Source: Ignavibacteria bacterium (lineage in GTDB: Bacteria; Bacteroidota; Ignavibacteria; Ignavibacteriales; Ignavibacteriaceae). From it: a stretch of 64,000 nt of DNA. Shown piece after piece: positions 8,822 to 18,465 of this stretch. The position numbers and the translations under genes are program-made. The notes below the pieces were generated by a model. That model ran no database searches and was not told the origin of the DNA. It worked only from the letters and a program-made list of their open reading frames with translations. How positions within the stretch are numbered: the stretch's first letter is position 1; every line of letters begins with the position of its first letter. The stretch covers positions 33,068 to 97,067 of the forward strand of contig JAUYAB010000078.1 of assembly GCA_030693705.1 (NCBI GenBank), given 5' to 3'.

Positions 8822-10942
8822 ATGAAGAAACTTTTTACCGTCATCTTTGTGTTTAGTATTGTATTGAACATGCTTTACTCTCAACAAATGAAAGGAAACG
8901 AGTTGGTTCCGCCAAAAGTAGAAAAAATTAAAAAAGAATTAACCAAACACAGCAATACTCGCACAGATAACTATTACTGGTTGAATGAGCGGGAAAATCC
9001 GAAAGTGATTGATTATCTCAACGCAGAAAACACATACACAAAAGCTGTAATGCAGCAGACCGAAGCTTTCCAAGAAAAACTTTACACTGAAATTGTTGGA
9101 AGAATAAAACAGACCGATATGTCGGTTCCCTACAAGCACAATGGATATTTCTACTATACTCGATATGACAAAGGAAAAGAATATCCTGTTTATTGCCGCA
9201 AAAAGGGGTCGCTTGACGGTGCTGAAGAAATTATGCTTAACGTAAATGAATTGGCGGCAAGACACAGCTTTTGCCAAGTTGTTGGATTGGAAGTAACCTC
9301 AAACAATAACCTCCTTGCCTATGGAATCGATACGCTCGGAAGAAGAAAATATTCGATTTTCATTAAAGATTTAGAAACCGGAAAAACCTTCGCGGATCAT
9401 ATCCCTCTTTCAACCGGTAATATTACTTGGGCGAACGATAATAAGACAATTTTCTATTCGATGCAGGATGATGCCCTGCGTCCATTTAAAATATTCAAAC
9501 ATATTTTAGGAACTGAAAATTCACTTGACAAAGAAGTTTACCATGAGACAGATGAAACGTTCAGCACGTTTGTTTTTAAAACGAAATCCGAAAAGTTTAT
9601 CGTGATCGGTTCGCGAAGCACTCTTTCAAATGAGTATCGTTTTATAGATGCAGATAAACCGGAGAGTGAATTCAAAATAATTCAGCCGCGGGAAAAAAAT
9701 CTAGAATATTCGGTCGATCATTTCGGAGATAAATTTTACATCGTTACAAATCTTGACGCGATAAATTTTCGTTTAATGGAGACTCCGACAGATAAGACCA
9801 CGAAAGAAAATTGGACGGAAGTAATACCCCACAGAAAAGATGTGCTGATGGAAGGGATAGAAATCTTTAAAAATTATTTGGTTGTGCAAGAACGGAAAAA
9901 CGGACTTGCCCAAATCCGCATTATTAATTGGAAAAACAAAAAAGCTTATTCAATCCCGTTTGATGAGCAAACCTATTTTGTTTACGCTTCCACAAATCCA
10001 GAATTCGATACTGACATCTTCCGTTTTGGTTATACATCTTTGACCACACCAAATTCAACTTTTGATTTTAACATGCTAACAAAAGAACGAACGCTGTTAA
10101 AGCAAGAAGAAGTGGTCGGAAATTATAATCCACAAGACTACCATGCAGAACGAATTTTTGCAACCGCAACTGATGGAACTCAAATCCCTATTTCATTGGT
10201 TTATAAAAAAGGATTGGAAAAAAACGGTAACAACCCGTTACTTCTTTACGGATACGGCTCTTACGGCATCAGCACCGATCCAACGTTCAGTTCGGTTCGT
10301 TTAAGTTTGCTCGATAGAGGTTTCGTCTATGCGATAGCTCATATCCGCGGCGGGCAGGAACTCGGTAGACAGTGGTATGAAGATGGAAAATTTTTCAAAA
10401 AGAAAAACACATTTACTGATTTTATCGCTTGCGCAGAAGAATTGATCAAACAAAAATTTACCGCCCCGCAAAAACTTTTTGCAAACGGCGGAAGCGCCGG
10501 CGGTTTATTGATGGGTGCGGTAATAAATTTGCGTCCCGATTTATTTAAAGGTGTTGCGGCGGCAGTTCCTTTTGTTGATGTCGTAACAACTATGCTTGAT
10601 GAATCAATTCCCCTTACAACCGGCGAGTATGATGAGTGGGGAAACCCGAATCAAAAAGATTATTTCGATTACATGCTTTCTTATTCGCCGTATGATAATG
10701 TTGAAGCGAAAGCATATCCCAATTTGTTAGTAACCGCAGGTTTGCATGATTCCCAGGTTCAATATTGGGAACCGGCTAAATGGGTAGCAAAACTTCGCGA
10801 ACTGAAAACTGATAAAAATCTTCTTCTGCTCGATACCGATATGGAATCGGGTCACGGCGGCGCTTCGGGAAGATTTAAACGATTTAAACGAACTGCGCTA
10901 CAATATGCGTTCTTCTTTAACTTACTTGGAATAGAAAAATGA
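8822..10942 (+). CDS. Prolyl oligopeptidase family serine peptidase (S9A), secreted
   Basis: A 706-residue S9A peptidase that cleaves short peptides after proline. Residues 1 to about 20 form a signal peptide, so it acts in the periplasm or outside. The N-terminal half is the seven-bladed propeller that gates access. The catalytic domain has the nucleophile motif GGSAGGLLMGA, the aspartate in GLHDSQVQYWEP and the histidine in SGHGGASGR. A GAGG ribosome-binding site precedes the ATG. Its stop overlaps the hemH start by 4 bases (ATGA), implying coupling. Confidence 0.95.
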   Translation: MKKLFTVIFVFSIVLNMLYSQQMKGNELVPPKVEKIKKELTKHSNTRTDNYYWLNERENPKVIDYLNAENTYTKAVMQQTEAFQEKLYTEIVGRIKQTDMSVPYKHNGYFYYTRYDKGKEYPVYCRKKGSLDGAEEIMLNVNELAARHSFCQVVGLEVTSNNNLLAYGIDTLGRRKYSIFIKDLETGKTFADHIPLSTGNITWANDNKTIFYSMQDDALRPFKIFKHILGTENSLDKEVYHETDETFSTFVFKTKSEKFIVIGSRSTLSNEYRFIDADKPESEFKIIQPREKNLEYSVDHFGDKFYIVTNLDAINFRLMETPTDKTTKENWTEVIPHRKDVLMEGIEIFKNYLVVQERKNGLAQIRIINWKNKKAYSIPFDEQTYFVYASTNPEFDTDIFRFGYTSLTTPNSTFDFNMLTKERTLLKQEEVVGNYNPQDYHAERIFATATDGTQIPISLVYKKGLEKNGNNPLLLYGYGSYGISTDPTFSSVRLSLLDRGFVYAIAHIRGGQELGRQWYEDGKFFKKKNTFTDFIACAEELIKQKFTAPQKLFANGGSAGGLLMGAVINLRPDLFKGVAAAVPFVDVVTTMLDESIPLTTGEYDEWGNPNQKDYFDYMLSYSPYDNVEAKAYPNLLVTAGLHDSQVQYWEPAKWVAKLRELKTDKNLLLLDTDMESGHGGASGRFKRFKRTALQYAFFFNLLGIEK

Positions 10943-11952
10943 AAACCGGTGTATTGCTCATTCAACTTGGAACTCCCGATAGTCCATCGGTTAAAGATGT
11001 GCGGAAATATCTTTCTGAATTTCTCAATGATCCGCGAGTAATAGATATCCCTACAATTGCAAGATTCTTTCTTGTAAATGGAATTATCGTTCCGTTCCGC
11101 GCACCGAAATCGGCAAAAATTTATCAACAACTTTGGACGAAAGAAGGATCACCTCTTTTACTTTACGGCGAAAGTTTGCAGAAAAAATTACAAGCAAGTT
11201 TTGGAAGCGAAGTTGATGTTCACCTTGCAATGCGCTATGGGAATCCGAACATGGAAACTGTTCTGGAAGAAATGCGTAAGAAAAATTATTCGCGGATACT
11301 TCTACTTCCTTTATTTCCGCAGTATGCTTCAGCAACAACCGGTTCGGCAATTGATAAAGCCATGCGGATCATCCAAAAGTGGTGGGTCATTCCGGAGATC
11401 AGAACCATCTCACAATTTTATGATGACGAAGGATTTATCGATTGCTTTGTTGAAAAAGGAAAGCAATACAACATAAACGACTATGACCATGTCTTGTTCA
11501 GCTACCACGGATTACCAATTCGTCAAGTTGATAAAGTTCATGTTGATGGCAAACCTTGTTCTGAACATAACTGCGAGAATGAAATTACGGAAGAAAATAA
11601 ATTTTGCTACAAAGCAGCTTGTTATGCAACAACAAGATCGATCGCCGGAAAGTTAAATCTTCCGAAAGAAAAATATATGGTTTGTTTTCAGTCGCGGCTT
11701 GATAAAAACTGGCTTGAACCGTTTGCCGATAAAACCATAATTGAACTTGCAAAAAAAGGAGCAAAAAAAATATTGGTTTTCAGCCCGGCATTTGTTGCGG
11801 ATTGCCTAGAAACCATTATTGAAATTGGACACGAATACCAGCAGCTTTTTGTTGCACACGGCGGCGAAAAAGTACAGCTTGTGGAAAGTTTGAATGATTC
11901 CGATGCGTGGGTTGAAGCCGTAAAGATAATGGTTCAAAAACAGATAGGTTAA
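10939..11952 (+). CDS. hemH: Ferrochelatase
   Basis: Inserts Fe2+ (or Co2+ in relatives) into porphyrin at the end of haem synthesis. The 337-residue protein begins with the conserved GVLLIQLGTPDSPSVKDVR and has the catalytic histidine in FSYHGLPIRQVDK. The later FSPAFVADCLETIIEIGHEY block is the second family signature. A cysteine-containing insertion (CSEHNCENEITEENKFCYKA, about residues 210-229) follows the histidine motif. It resembles insertions seen in other ferrochelatases, and its role here is not known. It overlaps the preceding peptidase gene by 4 bases. Confidence 0.96.
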   Translation: MKTGVLLIQLGTPDSPSVKDVRKYLSEFLNDPRVIDIPTIARFFLVNGIIVPFRAPKSAKIYQQLWTKEGSPLLLYGESLQKKLQASFGSEVDVHLAMRYGNPNMETVLEEMRKKNYSRILLLPLFPQYASATTGSAIDKAMRIIQKWWVIPEIRTISQFYDDEGFIDCFVEKGKQYNINDYDHVLFSYHGLPIRQVDKVHVDGKPCSEHNCENEITEENKFCYKAACYATTRSIAGKLNLPKEKYMVCFQSRLDKNWLEPFADKTIIELAKKGAKKILVFSPAFVADCLETIIEIGHEYQQLFVAHGGEKVQLVESLNDSDAWVEAVKIMVQKQIG

Positions 11953-12029
11953 ATCTCTACTTGCGAGTTGCAAAAAGAAAATTATTCAATTATTTTATCT
12001 GAAAAGTTTCACAAGAATTAAGAATCAAA

Positions 12030-12257
12030 ATGGAAAACGCATTAATAAATCAGATCAACGCTTTAAGTCTCTCAGAAAAAATTCTTTTAGTTGAAGAAAT
12101 CTGGGATAGCATCGCTTTGGAGAATGAGAGTTTTGAAATGACTCAATCGCAAAAAGATGAATTAGATAGAAGATTGAAGTCGTATGAAAACAATCCGATG
12201 CAAGGGCGGAGTTGGGAGGAAATCAAATCTGAATTTCTAAAAAGAAAAGCCAGTTAA
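12030..12257 (+). CDS. Antitoxin of a RelE/ParE-type module (addiction module component)
   Basis: A 75-residue acidic protein with SLSEKILLVEEIWDSIA near the N-terminus and EEIKSEF near the end. This is the pattern of the small putative addiction-module component proteins that pair with ParE/RelE toxins. The next gene starts at the base after its stop, the usual antitoxin-toxin layout. It probably neutralises the toxin through its C-terminal tail and may repress its own promoter, but no operator was identified. Confidence 0.85.
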   Translation: MENALINQINALSLSEKILLVEEIWDSIALENESFEMTQSQKDELDRRLKSYENNPMQGRSWEEIKSEFLKRKAS

Positions 12258-12548
12258 TTGCGAATCACTTTTCATCCTGAAGCAGAAACCGAATTTAATG
12301 AAGCCGCTCTGTGGTACGGCAAACAAGGTGTCGGACTCGATATAGAATTTTTAAGATGCATTGACGAGTCGATAAACAGAATACTGCGAAACCCGGAATC
12401 CTTTCCAATCACCCACAAACAATTAAGAAAAACCGTTGTAAAAAAATTTCCTTTCATCATCTTGTATGAAAGTTTAAAAGATGAAATCAGAATAATGGCT
12501 ATCTTTCATACAAGGAGAAATCCCAAGAACTGGCAAAAGCGAAGTTAA
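12258..12548 (+). CDS. RelE/ParE family toxin
   Basis: A 96-residue RelE/ParE-fold toxin. Features are the N-terminal ITFHPEAETEFNEAALWY, a central segment with FPFIILYE, and the C-terminal IMAIFHTRRNPKNW, characteristic of ParE-like members that act on gyrase or on mRNA at the ribosome. The start is a TTG placed directly after the antitoxin stop codon, so translation is probably coupled and kept low. Which target it has cannot be told from sequence. Confidence 0.87.
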   Translation: MRITFHPEAETEFNEAALWYGKQGVGLDIEFLRCIDESINRILRNPESFPITHKQLRKTVVKKFPFIILYESLKDEIRIMAIFHTRRNPKNWQKRS

Positions 12549-12549
12549 T

Positions 12550-13533
12550 CTAGGAAATATTGCAGCTAAGATAATCCGTACAAATCTTCGTCATCGCTGT
12601 GCGTGACGAATTGAATGCCCAAATAATCGATCCGCCTTTTGTTCCCGCGGTTAAATCGCCAAGCAAAAATAACCCTTGTACTGAAGTTTCATGATGTTCT
12701 TTTACAATTGGTTCTTCACCGTCAAATTCAATCCCGATCATTTTTAAAAAGTTGGAGGGAGTGGTTCCGCCAAGAGCGAGAACCACATTCTCAAAACTTT
12801 GAGCCGGAAATTTTTCATTCTTAAATGTTACAAACGGTTTTCCTTCTTTATCTTCGATTGAAAGGACTTCTGATTCATATAAAATATTTACTTTCTTCTC
12901 TTCTTCAAGCGCTAAGATGCTTACGCGGTTAATCTCATTCATCCGTGAGAATTCTTTTTTTCGATAACTTAATGAAACTGTGTTACCGGCTTGCGATAAG
13001 TATTGGCAATATTCCGAAGCTGAGTCGCCTCCGCCAACAACTAGAACTTTTGAGTTTGTCATTTCCTTCGTCGTCACATCGAAGAAAACAGAATTTTTTA
13101 ACGATGCGGGTATTTTATATTCCGGTTTATTCGGTTTGCCTAAAATGCCTATAGCAATCGTAACAATTTTAGTGTGATATTCCCCTTTATCCGTATAAAC
13201 GATGAACGATTTATCCTCATTTTGGTGAAGTTTCCAAACAGTTTCGCCATACTTTGCTTGCAATTGATTTTCTTCAATCGCTTTATCAAGGTAAGAAATA
13301 GTTTCGTGCTTGGTTAAATCGGGAATACACATCACGCCGGTGCATTTTGCTTCAAATCCTTTAAAATTGGCGGTAACCAATTTGTTGTCCGGATAATATT
13401 TTTTAATCGAAAAAGAATGTTCTTCCGCCTTTTCAAGCAATAAAATTTTTGCTGAATCGATGCCGGAATGAACCGCTTCAACAGCCATGCTGATGCCCGC
13501 TGGTCCCGCGCCGATGATGAGAATGTCGTACAT
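12550..13533 (-). CDS. FAD/NAD(P)-dependent oxidoreductase, thioredoxin-reductase-like without CxxC
   Basis: A 327-residue two-dinucleotide-fold flavoprotein. The FAD-binding GAGPAGIS lies near the N-terminus, the NAD(P)H-binding VVGGGDSASEYCQYL at about residues 165-180, and the C-terminal FAD motif LFLLGDLTAG near the end. The redox CxxC of thioredoxin reductases is absent, so it is not a classic TrxB. The fold group includes YpdA-like and ferredoxin-NADP reductase-like enzymes. The partner is unknown. It converges with the ParE-type toxin gene with 1 base between the stops. Confidence 0.83.
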   Translation of the reverse strand: MYDILIIGAGPAGISMAVEAVHSGIDSAKILLLEKAEEHSFSIKKYYPDNKLVTANFKGFEAKCTGVMCIPDLTKHETISYLDKAIEENQLQAKYGETVWKLHQNEDKSFIVYTDKGEYHTKIVTIAIGILGKPNKPEYKIPASLKNSVFFDVTTKEMTNSKVLVVGGGDSASEYCQYLSQAGNTVSLSYRKKEFSRMNEINRVSILALEEEKKVNILYESEVLSIEDKEGKPFVTFKNEKFPAQSFENVVLALGGTTPSNFLKMIGIEFDGEEPIVKEHHETSVQGLFLLGDLTAGTKGGSIIWAFNSSRTAMTKICTDYLSCNIS

Positions 13534-13603
13534 AAAAAACCTCTATACTCTTTTAATAAATAACGCTATTTGTTTCGAAATAATTCCTTAAAAAAAAATA
13601 AAA

Positions 13604-16600
13604 TTACTGTGGTTCCAAATTCTTGAACAACTCCGCTATTTCTTTGCTGAATTTAATCAAAAACTCAACCGTCTTTTCTGGAGACTCAAATCGATTTTCA
13701 ATCACCAGTTTCATTGAATCTTTTTGTTGTTGGAATTTCACTGTCTCTTTATATCGTTCTAAAATAAACTGCATCATTTCTATAAAACGAATTTCATAAT
13801 AATCTTGCTTCGCACCCTTCGGCAGAACGAGAAAAATATTTTTCCGCTGAATGATCACCCGCTCGAATAAGGCACGGGAAGCAAAATATTTTAACATCGC
13901 CATTGCCATTAAGCGGCGGACAAGGATAGGCAGATCGCCAAAGCGGTCGATCATTTCTTCTTTTATTTCTTCAATCTCATTCAAATTTTTCACGCCGAAC
14001 AAAGCCGTGTAAAAACTCAATCGATCCATTTGATCCGGCATAAACGCGGTTGGAATTCCAATTTCAAAATATGCATCTATTGTTGGATCGGTTCGCTCCT
14101 GCGGCTTCGGAAGATTTTCAAAAACTTCTTTAAATTCTTCATACTTCAGTTCTTCAACAGCTTCGTTTATCATTTTAACAAAAAGATCAAAACCGATGTC
14201 GTTGATAAATCCGCTTTGCTCTGTTCCAAGCAGATTACCGGCTCCGCGAATTTCAAGATCGCGCATGGCAAGATTAAATCCGCTTCCAATATCCGAAAAT
14301 TCTTCGATCGCCTGCAAACGCCGGAGAGCTTTTTTATTTATTCCTTCCATCGAAGGAACCAAGAAATAAGCATATGCCTGGCGGTCGCTTCTGCCAACAC
14401 GTCCGCGCAACTGATGCAATTCAGCAAGCCCAAATCTATCTGCGCGATTGATGATCATCGTATTTACATTTGGGATATCAATTCCCGATTCAATAATTTT
14501 TGTTGAAAGAAGCACATCAAATTTGCGGTTGAGAAACCCGTGAATAATTTCTTCAAGCTGCGCCGGTTTCATTTGTCCGTGTGCAATACCAATTTTTAAT
14601 TCCGGCATATACCGCAATAAGTAGCCGGAAAATTTTTCAATCGATTGAACACGATCGTGCACAAAATAAACTTGTCCGTTTCGGTGCAGCTCATTCAATA
14701 TCCAGGTTTTAACTTTCGCCATATCAAACGTTGAAACGATTGTGTAAATCGGCTGGCGGTTTGGCGGCGGTGTTGCAATGATTGATAAGTCGCGCGCACC
14801 AAGAAGCGATAAATTTAATGTACGGGGAATCGGTGTTGCAGTAAGTGTGAGCGTATCAACATTAACTTTTATTGCTTTCAACTTCTCTTTCACCATCACA
14901 CCAAAGCGGTGTTCTTCATCGATGATGAGCAAACCCAAATCGTTAAACTTAATATCTTTTGAAAGAAGCCGGTGCGTTCCAATAACAATATCAACTTTCG
15001 ATTGCGCCAACTGCTCAACAATTTCTTTTTGCTGCGCCTTTGTTTGAAAGCGTGACAGAGCCGCAACTTTAACCGGGAACTGCGAAAGTCTATCGACAAA
15101 AGTATTGTAATGCTGTTCCGCTAAAATTGTGGTTGGAACAAGCAACGCAACCTGCTTCCCATCCTGCACCGCTTTGAATGCGGCTCGAACGGCAATTTCA
15201 GTTTTTCCAAAACCTACATCGCCGCAAACAAGTCTGTCCATCGGACTAACAGCGTGCATATCTTGTTTAACTTCTTCCGTTACTTTTGCCTGGTCGGGAG
15301 TATCTTCATAAATAAATGAAGCTTCCAATTCTTTCTGCCAAACAGAATCATCGCTGAACGCAAAACCATGAGCAGCTTTTCGTTTTGCATAAAGCACGAT
15401 AAGCTCGCGTGCAGCTTCTTTAATTTTCTTCTTTGTTTTTTTCTTGGTGTTGCTCCAATCGCTTGAACCGAGCGTTGAAAGCGATGGAGTGATGCCTTCT
15501 TTCGATGAATATTTTTTTACAAGATGGAGATAGTTAAGATTGACGTAAACCACTCCGCCGTCATTGTAAAAAAGTTTCATCGATTCTTGTTCAGCTTCGC
15601 CGATCTTGATGGTCTCAAGTCCGCCGTATCTTCCAATTCCGAATTCTTCATGCACAACAAAATCGCCCGGCTTGATGGATGCGAATTCTTTATTCCGGTT
15701 CTTCTTCAAAGGTTTGTGTGAGGGAAGTTTTGTGCGGTATGGTTTTCCGAACATTTGGTAATCGGTAAGCAGCAGAATTTTTTCTTTTTTGTTGATGAAT
15801 CCGTCTTTAACCGCAAGCGAAAATATTTTGATTTTCCCCTCGTCAAGAAAGGTTGAAATCTCCTCGCTCAATTCTGAAAAAAGTTCATTCAGCCGGTTTG
15901 TCTGCAGATCGTTTTCCGCAGCAATAAAAATTTTGTAATCTTCTTTTTCAAATTGAAGAAGCGTGATTAACAAAACTTTATAATTCGATTTTATTACCGG
16001 CGCTTCAGCAAAACCCAACTCAATTTTATTTTCTGATGAACCTATTTCTTCTTCAATGATCCAGCGGGCGGAATCAAAGTTAAGTTGTGTGTGGATAGTT
16101 GTTAGTTGTTCTCCGCTTGCAGCAGAGTTAGTTGAGTTTTGGATTATCTCAAGTTCATTTAAAATATCGTTGAATTCATCATCAGCTTTTTCTTTTGTTG
16201 CAACATCAGCATTGTCTGCTGAATTTTCTTTCCCAAGATTATTGAGTTCATAAGCTGACGCGAGTAAAACCGGATTCGTTAAATATTCAAAAATATCAGC
16301 CTGCCGATTGCCGACTGCTGACTGCTCATTGCCAACTGCCGACTGTTGACCGCCCTGTTCCAAACTACCTGCGATAGTAACTTCAATTGTCTTTTCAATC
16401 GAGCGCTGGCTTTCTGGATCAAAAAAGCGAATTGACTCAATAAAATCGCCATCAAACTCAATGCGAACCGGCATTTTTTCGCTGTAGGACCAGAAATCAA
16501 TTATCGCTCCGCGAACAGAAAAGTCTCCCGGGTCTTCAACAAATTTATCGCGGTTATAATTCAGCAGATTGAAATATTCAATTAAATCGCCATACGTTAA

Positions 16601-16975
16601 ACTCCCCCCGACGGTAATTTTGGTTGTATTCTGCTGGACAACTTGCTTTGACGGAAGCGTACAAGTAAGTAATTCATACGTTGAAAGAAGAATAATTTTT
16701 TCGCGCTTAGAAAGTTCGGTAAGCTTTTCCTGCAACGTTTCGGTTTTTAAATCCGTAATTGTTAAAAGATGTTCGGAAAGATCGAGAATGTTCAGTTCAA
16801 CATTCATTTCCAACACCGCTTGCTCGCTCGGCAGCAGAACCACAATCTGGTTTTCTTTTTCAAAAAGTTCTTTAACAAAAAGACTTTTGGAAGCGCCGTG
16901 AAGCGGAGAAATATAGATAGGTTTTGTTACCTGAATTTGAAGATCAGGAAACAACTTTTTATTAAATATTTGCAA
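13604..16975 (-). CDS. mfd: Transcription-repair coupling factor Mfd
   Basis: DNA translocase that removes stalled RNA polymerase at lesions and recruits UvrA. The 1123-residue order is UvrB-like N-terminal domain, CarD/RID polymerase-binding domain (KPGDFVVHEEFGIGRYGG), a helicase core with Walker A GDVGFGKTE, DEEH box LLIIDEEHRFGV, motif TATPIPRTLNLSLLGARD and motif VI QLRGRVGRSDRQAY, then a C-terminal TRCF domain. No ATG suits the N-terminus; a TTG at 16975 is the likeliest start. At bases 16301-16352 an in-frame repeat-derived insertion encodes a QQSAVGNEQSAVGNRQ-type stretch in the N-terminal region. Its peptide is low-complexity and probably a disordered linker. Confidence 0.96.
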   Translation of the reverse strand: MQIFNKKLFPDLQIQVTKPIYISPLHGASKSLFVKELFEKENQIVVLLPSEQAVLEMNVELNILDLSEHLLTITDLKTETLQEKLTELSKREKIILLSTYELLTCTLPSKQVVQQNTTKITVGGSLTYGDLIEYFNLLNYNRDKFVEDPGDFSVRGAIIDFWSYSEKMPVRIEFDGDFIESIRFFDPESQRSIEKTIEVTIAGSLEQGGQQSAVGNEQSAVGNRQADIFEYLTNPVLLASAYELNNLGKENSADNADVATKEKADDEFNDILNELEIIQNSTNSAASGEQLTTIHTQLNFDSARWIIEEEIGSSENKIELGFAEAPVIKSNYKVLLITLLQFEKEDYKIFIAAENDLQTNRLNELFSELSEEISTFLDEGKIKIFSLAVKDGFINKKEKILLLTDYQMFGKPYRTKLPSHKPLKKNRNKEFASIKPGDFVVHEEFGIGRYGGLETIKIGEAEQESMKLFYNDGGVVYVNLNYLHLVKKYSSKEGITPSLSTLGSSDWSNTKKKTKKKIKEAARELIVLYAKRKAAHGFAFSDDSVWQKELEASFIYEDTPDQAKVTEEVKQDMHAVSPMDRLVCGDVGFGKTEIAVRAAFKAVQDGKQVALLVPTTILAEQHYNTFVDRLSQFPVKVAALSRFQTKAQQKEIVEQLAQSKVDIVIGTHRLLSKDIKFNDLGLLIIDEEHRFGVMVKEKLKAIKVNVDTLTLTATPIPRTLNLSLLGARDLSIIATPPPNRQPIYTIVSTFDMAKVKTWILNELHRNGQVYFVHDRVQSIEKFSGYLLRYMPELKIGIAHGQMKPAQLEEIIHGFLNRKFDVLLSTKIIESGIDIPNVNTMIINRADRFGLAELHQLRGRVGRSDRQAYAYFLVPSMEGINKKALRRLQAIEEFSDIGSGFNLAMRDLEIRGAGNLLGTEQSGFINDIGFDLFVKMINEAVEELKYEEFKEVFENLPKPQERTDPTIDAYFEIGIPTAFMPDQMDRLSFYTALFGVKNLNEIEEIKEEMIDRFGDLPILVRRLMAMAMLKYFASRALFERVIIQRKNIFLVLPKGAKQDYYEIRFIEMMQFILERYKETVKFQQQKDSMKLVIENRFESPEKTVEFLIKFSKEIAELFKNLEPQ
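16301..16352. repeat. Short tandem/quasi-palindromic repeat inserted in mfd
   Basis: About 52 bases made of variants of GCCGACTGCTGACTG and GCCAACTGCCGACTG lie within mfd, keeping its frame open. Repeats of this CAGTCGGCAG type are commonly seen between genes in related bacteria (from memory). Here the stretch is translated as a Gln/Ser/Ala/Val/Gly-rich peptide. Confidence 0.7.
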
Positions 16976-17014
16976 TTGATTTATGATGTAAGTTGAAGGA
17001 AGTAATTCTAAAAA

Positions 17015-17131
17015 TTATCTGTAAATGTTTCCTCTGAAATCAATTTCGTGTATCAGCAGGTTCTCGTTTTGTTTGTCTATTTTAAAAATTATCCGAAGTT
17101 TGCCTATGCGCATTCTTACTAAAAAGAATTT
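17015..17131 (-). pseudogene. C-terminal remnant of a RelE-type toxin
   Basis: Directly after the stop of the small gene at 17132-17344, in the same frame, the minus strand reads KFFLVRMRIGKLRIIFKIDK, then QNENLLIHEIDFRGNIYR and a stop. The pattern R-x-RIGKLRIIFKID...I.FRGNIYR is the C-terminal core of RelE/ParE toxins. The N-terminal two thirds are missing, and no start codon precedes a complete toxin. It is therefore read as a decayed toxin left beside its antitoxin. Confidence 0.65.
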
Positions 17132-17344
17132 TCATGCCGTAATCCAGGAAGTCAGATCATTAAACTCGTCTGCATTAGAAGCATCAGGATGAGCGAAACG
17201 TTTTTCAATATCAGCCATTTCCTTTTTTGTTACAACCGGAATAACTGCCTGATACATCTGAAGTCTCTCTTCCTTTAATACTTCACGCACGCCTTCTTTG
17301 ATCAACTCTTTCAGCATATCGTTTACAACCAACGTATTTGCCAT
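17132..17344 (-). CDS. Small protein, probable orphaned antitoxin
   Basis: A 70-residue protein beginning MANTLVVNDMLKELIKEG, largely helical with a charged middle and an acidic C-terminus ending DEFNDLTSWITA. No family was recognised with certainty. An antitoxin role is inferred from its size, its composition and the RelE-like toxin tail that follows at once downstream (17015-17131). With the toxin decayed, it may survive only as a remnant or as a regulator of another locus. Confidence 0.55.
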   Translation of the reverse strand: MANTLVVNDMLKELIKEGVREVLKEERLQMYQAVIPVVTKKEMADIEKRFAHPDASNADEFNDLTSWITA

Positions 17345-17478
17345 CTCAAACTCCTTTTGAATAATAATTCCACATGTAAAATAGCAAAAACTTCTTTATC
17401 GGTTCAATACAAATTAGCGTGATTACAGAAGTAAATCAATTCTCATGTTTGTGCCGTTTTAATTGCTAATTTTGTGTT

Positions 17479-18465
17479 ATGAATTTCATCCCATCATACA
17501 TTAAACTTAATGCTTCCGGTTTACTTTTAGAGCGTGTGCAGAAAGCGGAAGAAATTTTGAAAGCATGTTCAAGCTGTCCGAAAAATTGTTTGACCGACAG
17601 AACGGTTAATGAACCCGGCAAATGTTTAAGCGGTTATCTTCCGATTGTTTCCTCTTACACGGCTCACTTTGGCGAAGAACCGGTTTTAAGCGGAACTAAC
17701 GGCGCCGGAAATATTTTTTTCGGCAATTGTAATTTGCGGTGTATCTTCTGCCAGAATTATGAGATCAGTCAAAACTGGAAAATTGAAAAAGAACATGAAA
17801 TCTCTTTTGAGCGGTTGGCTGAAATTATGATCGAACTGCAAAACAGAAAATGCCACAACATCGGATTGGTTTCGCCGACTCACTTTTCCGCACAAATTCT
17901 TAAATCAATTTATCTCGCCATACGAAAAGGTTTGCGGCTTCCTATTATTTACAACACGAACGGATATGATTCCATTGAAATGTTAAAACTTTATAAAGAC
18001 GTAGCCGATATTTATCTCCCCGATTTCAAATACGGAAACAGCGAATACGGAAAACAGCTTTCTAAAGTCGATAATTATTTTGAACAAGCGAAACTTGCCG
18101 TAAAAGAAATGTATGAGCAGGTCGGCGATGAGCTTGTTTATCAAGGTGATGTGGTTGTACGTGGATTAATCATCCGCCACCTTGTATTGCCGAACGATCT
18201 GGCGGAATCGGAAAAAGTGTTTGAGTTTATCGCGAAGGATTTAAGTTCTAACGTTCATATTTCCGTAATGTCGCAATACTTTCCTGCAAACAAGGCGGAG
18301 AAAGAAATTTTGCTCAACCGGACCATCCGCGCCTCCGAATATGAACGAGTTTTAGATTTGCTTGATAAATACAATTTGAAAAACGGATGGACGCAGGAGT
18401 TTGAAAGCGAGAAGTTTTACCGCCCAGAGTTTCGTAAAGACAGAATCCAACCTTTTAAAGTTTAA
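17479..18465 (+). CDS. AmmeMemoRadiSam system radical SAM enzyme
   Basis: A 328-residue radical SAM protein with the [4Fe-4S]-binding CNLRCIFC at about residues 90-97, followed by the QNYEIS segment seen in the PflA-like and AmmeMemoRadiSam branch. An extra N-terminal Cys pair (CSSCPKNC) and a further Cys in PGKCLSGY lie before it. It faces the Memo gene, and their 3' ends overlap by 4 bases. Memo and AMMECR1 genes nearby complete the three-part set known as AmmeMemoRadiSam, whose reaction is not established. The N-terminal cysteines could hold a second cluster or metal, an inference only. Confidence 0.88.
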   Translation: MNFIPSYIKLNASGLLLERVQKAEEILKACSSCPKNCLTDRTVNEPGKCLSGYLPIVSSYTAHFGEEPVLSGTNGAGNIFFGNCNLRCIFCQNYEISQNWKIEKEHEISFERLAEIMIELQNRKCHNIGLVSPTHFSAQILKSIYLAIRKGLRLPIIYNTNGYDSIEMLKLYKDVADIYLPDFKYGNSEYGKQLSKVDNYFEQAKLAVKEMYEQVGDELVYQGDVVVRGLIIRHLVLPNDLAESEKVFEFIAKDLSSNVHISVMSQYFPANKAEKEILLNRTIRASEYERVLDLLDKYNLKNGWTQEFESEKFYRPEFRKDRIQPFKV

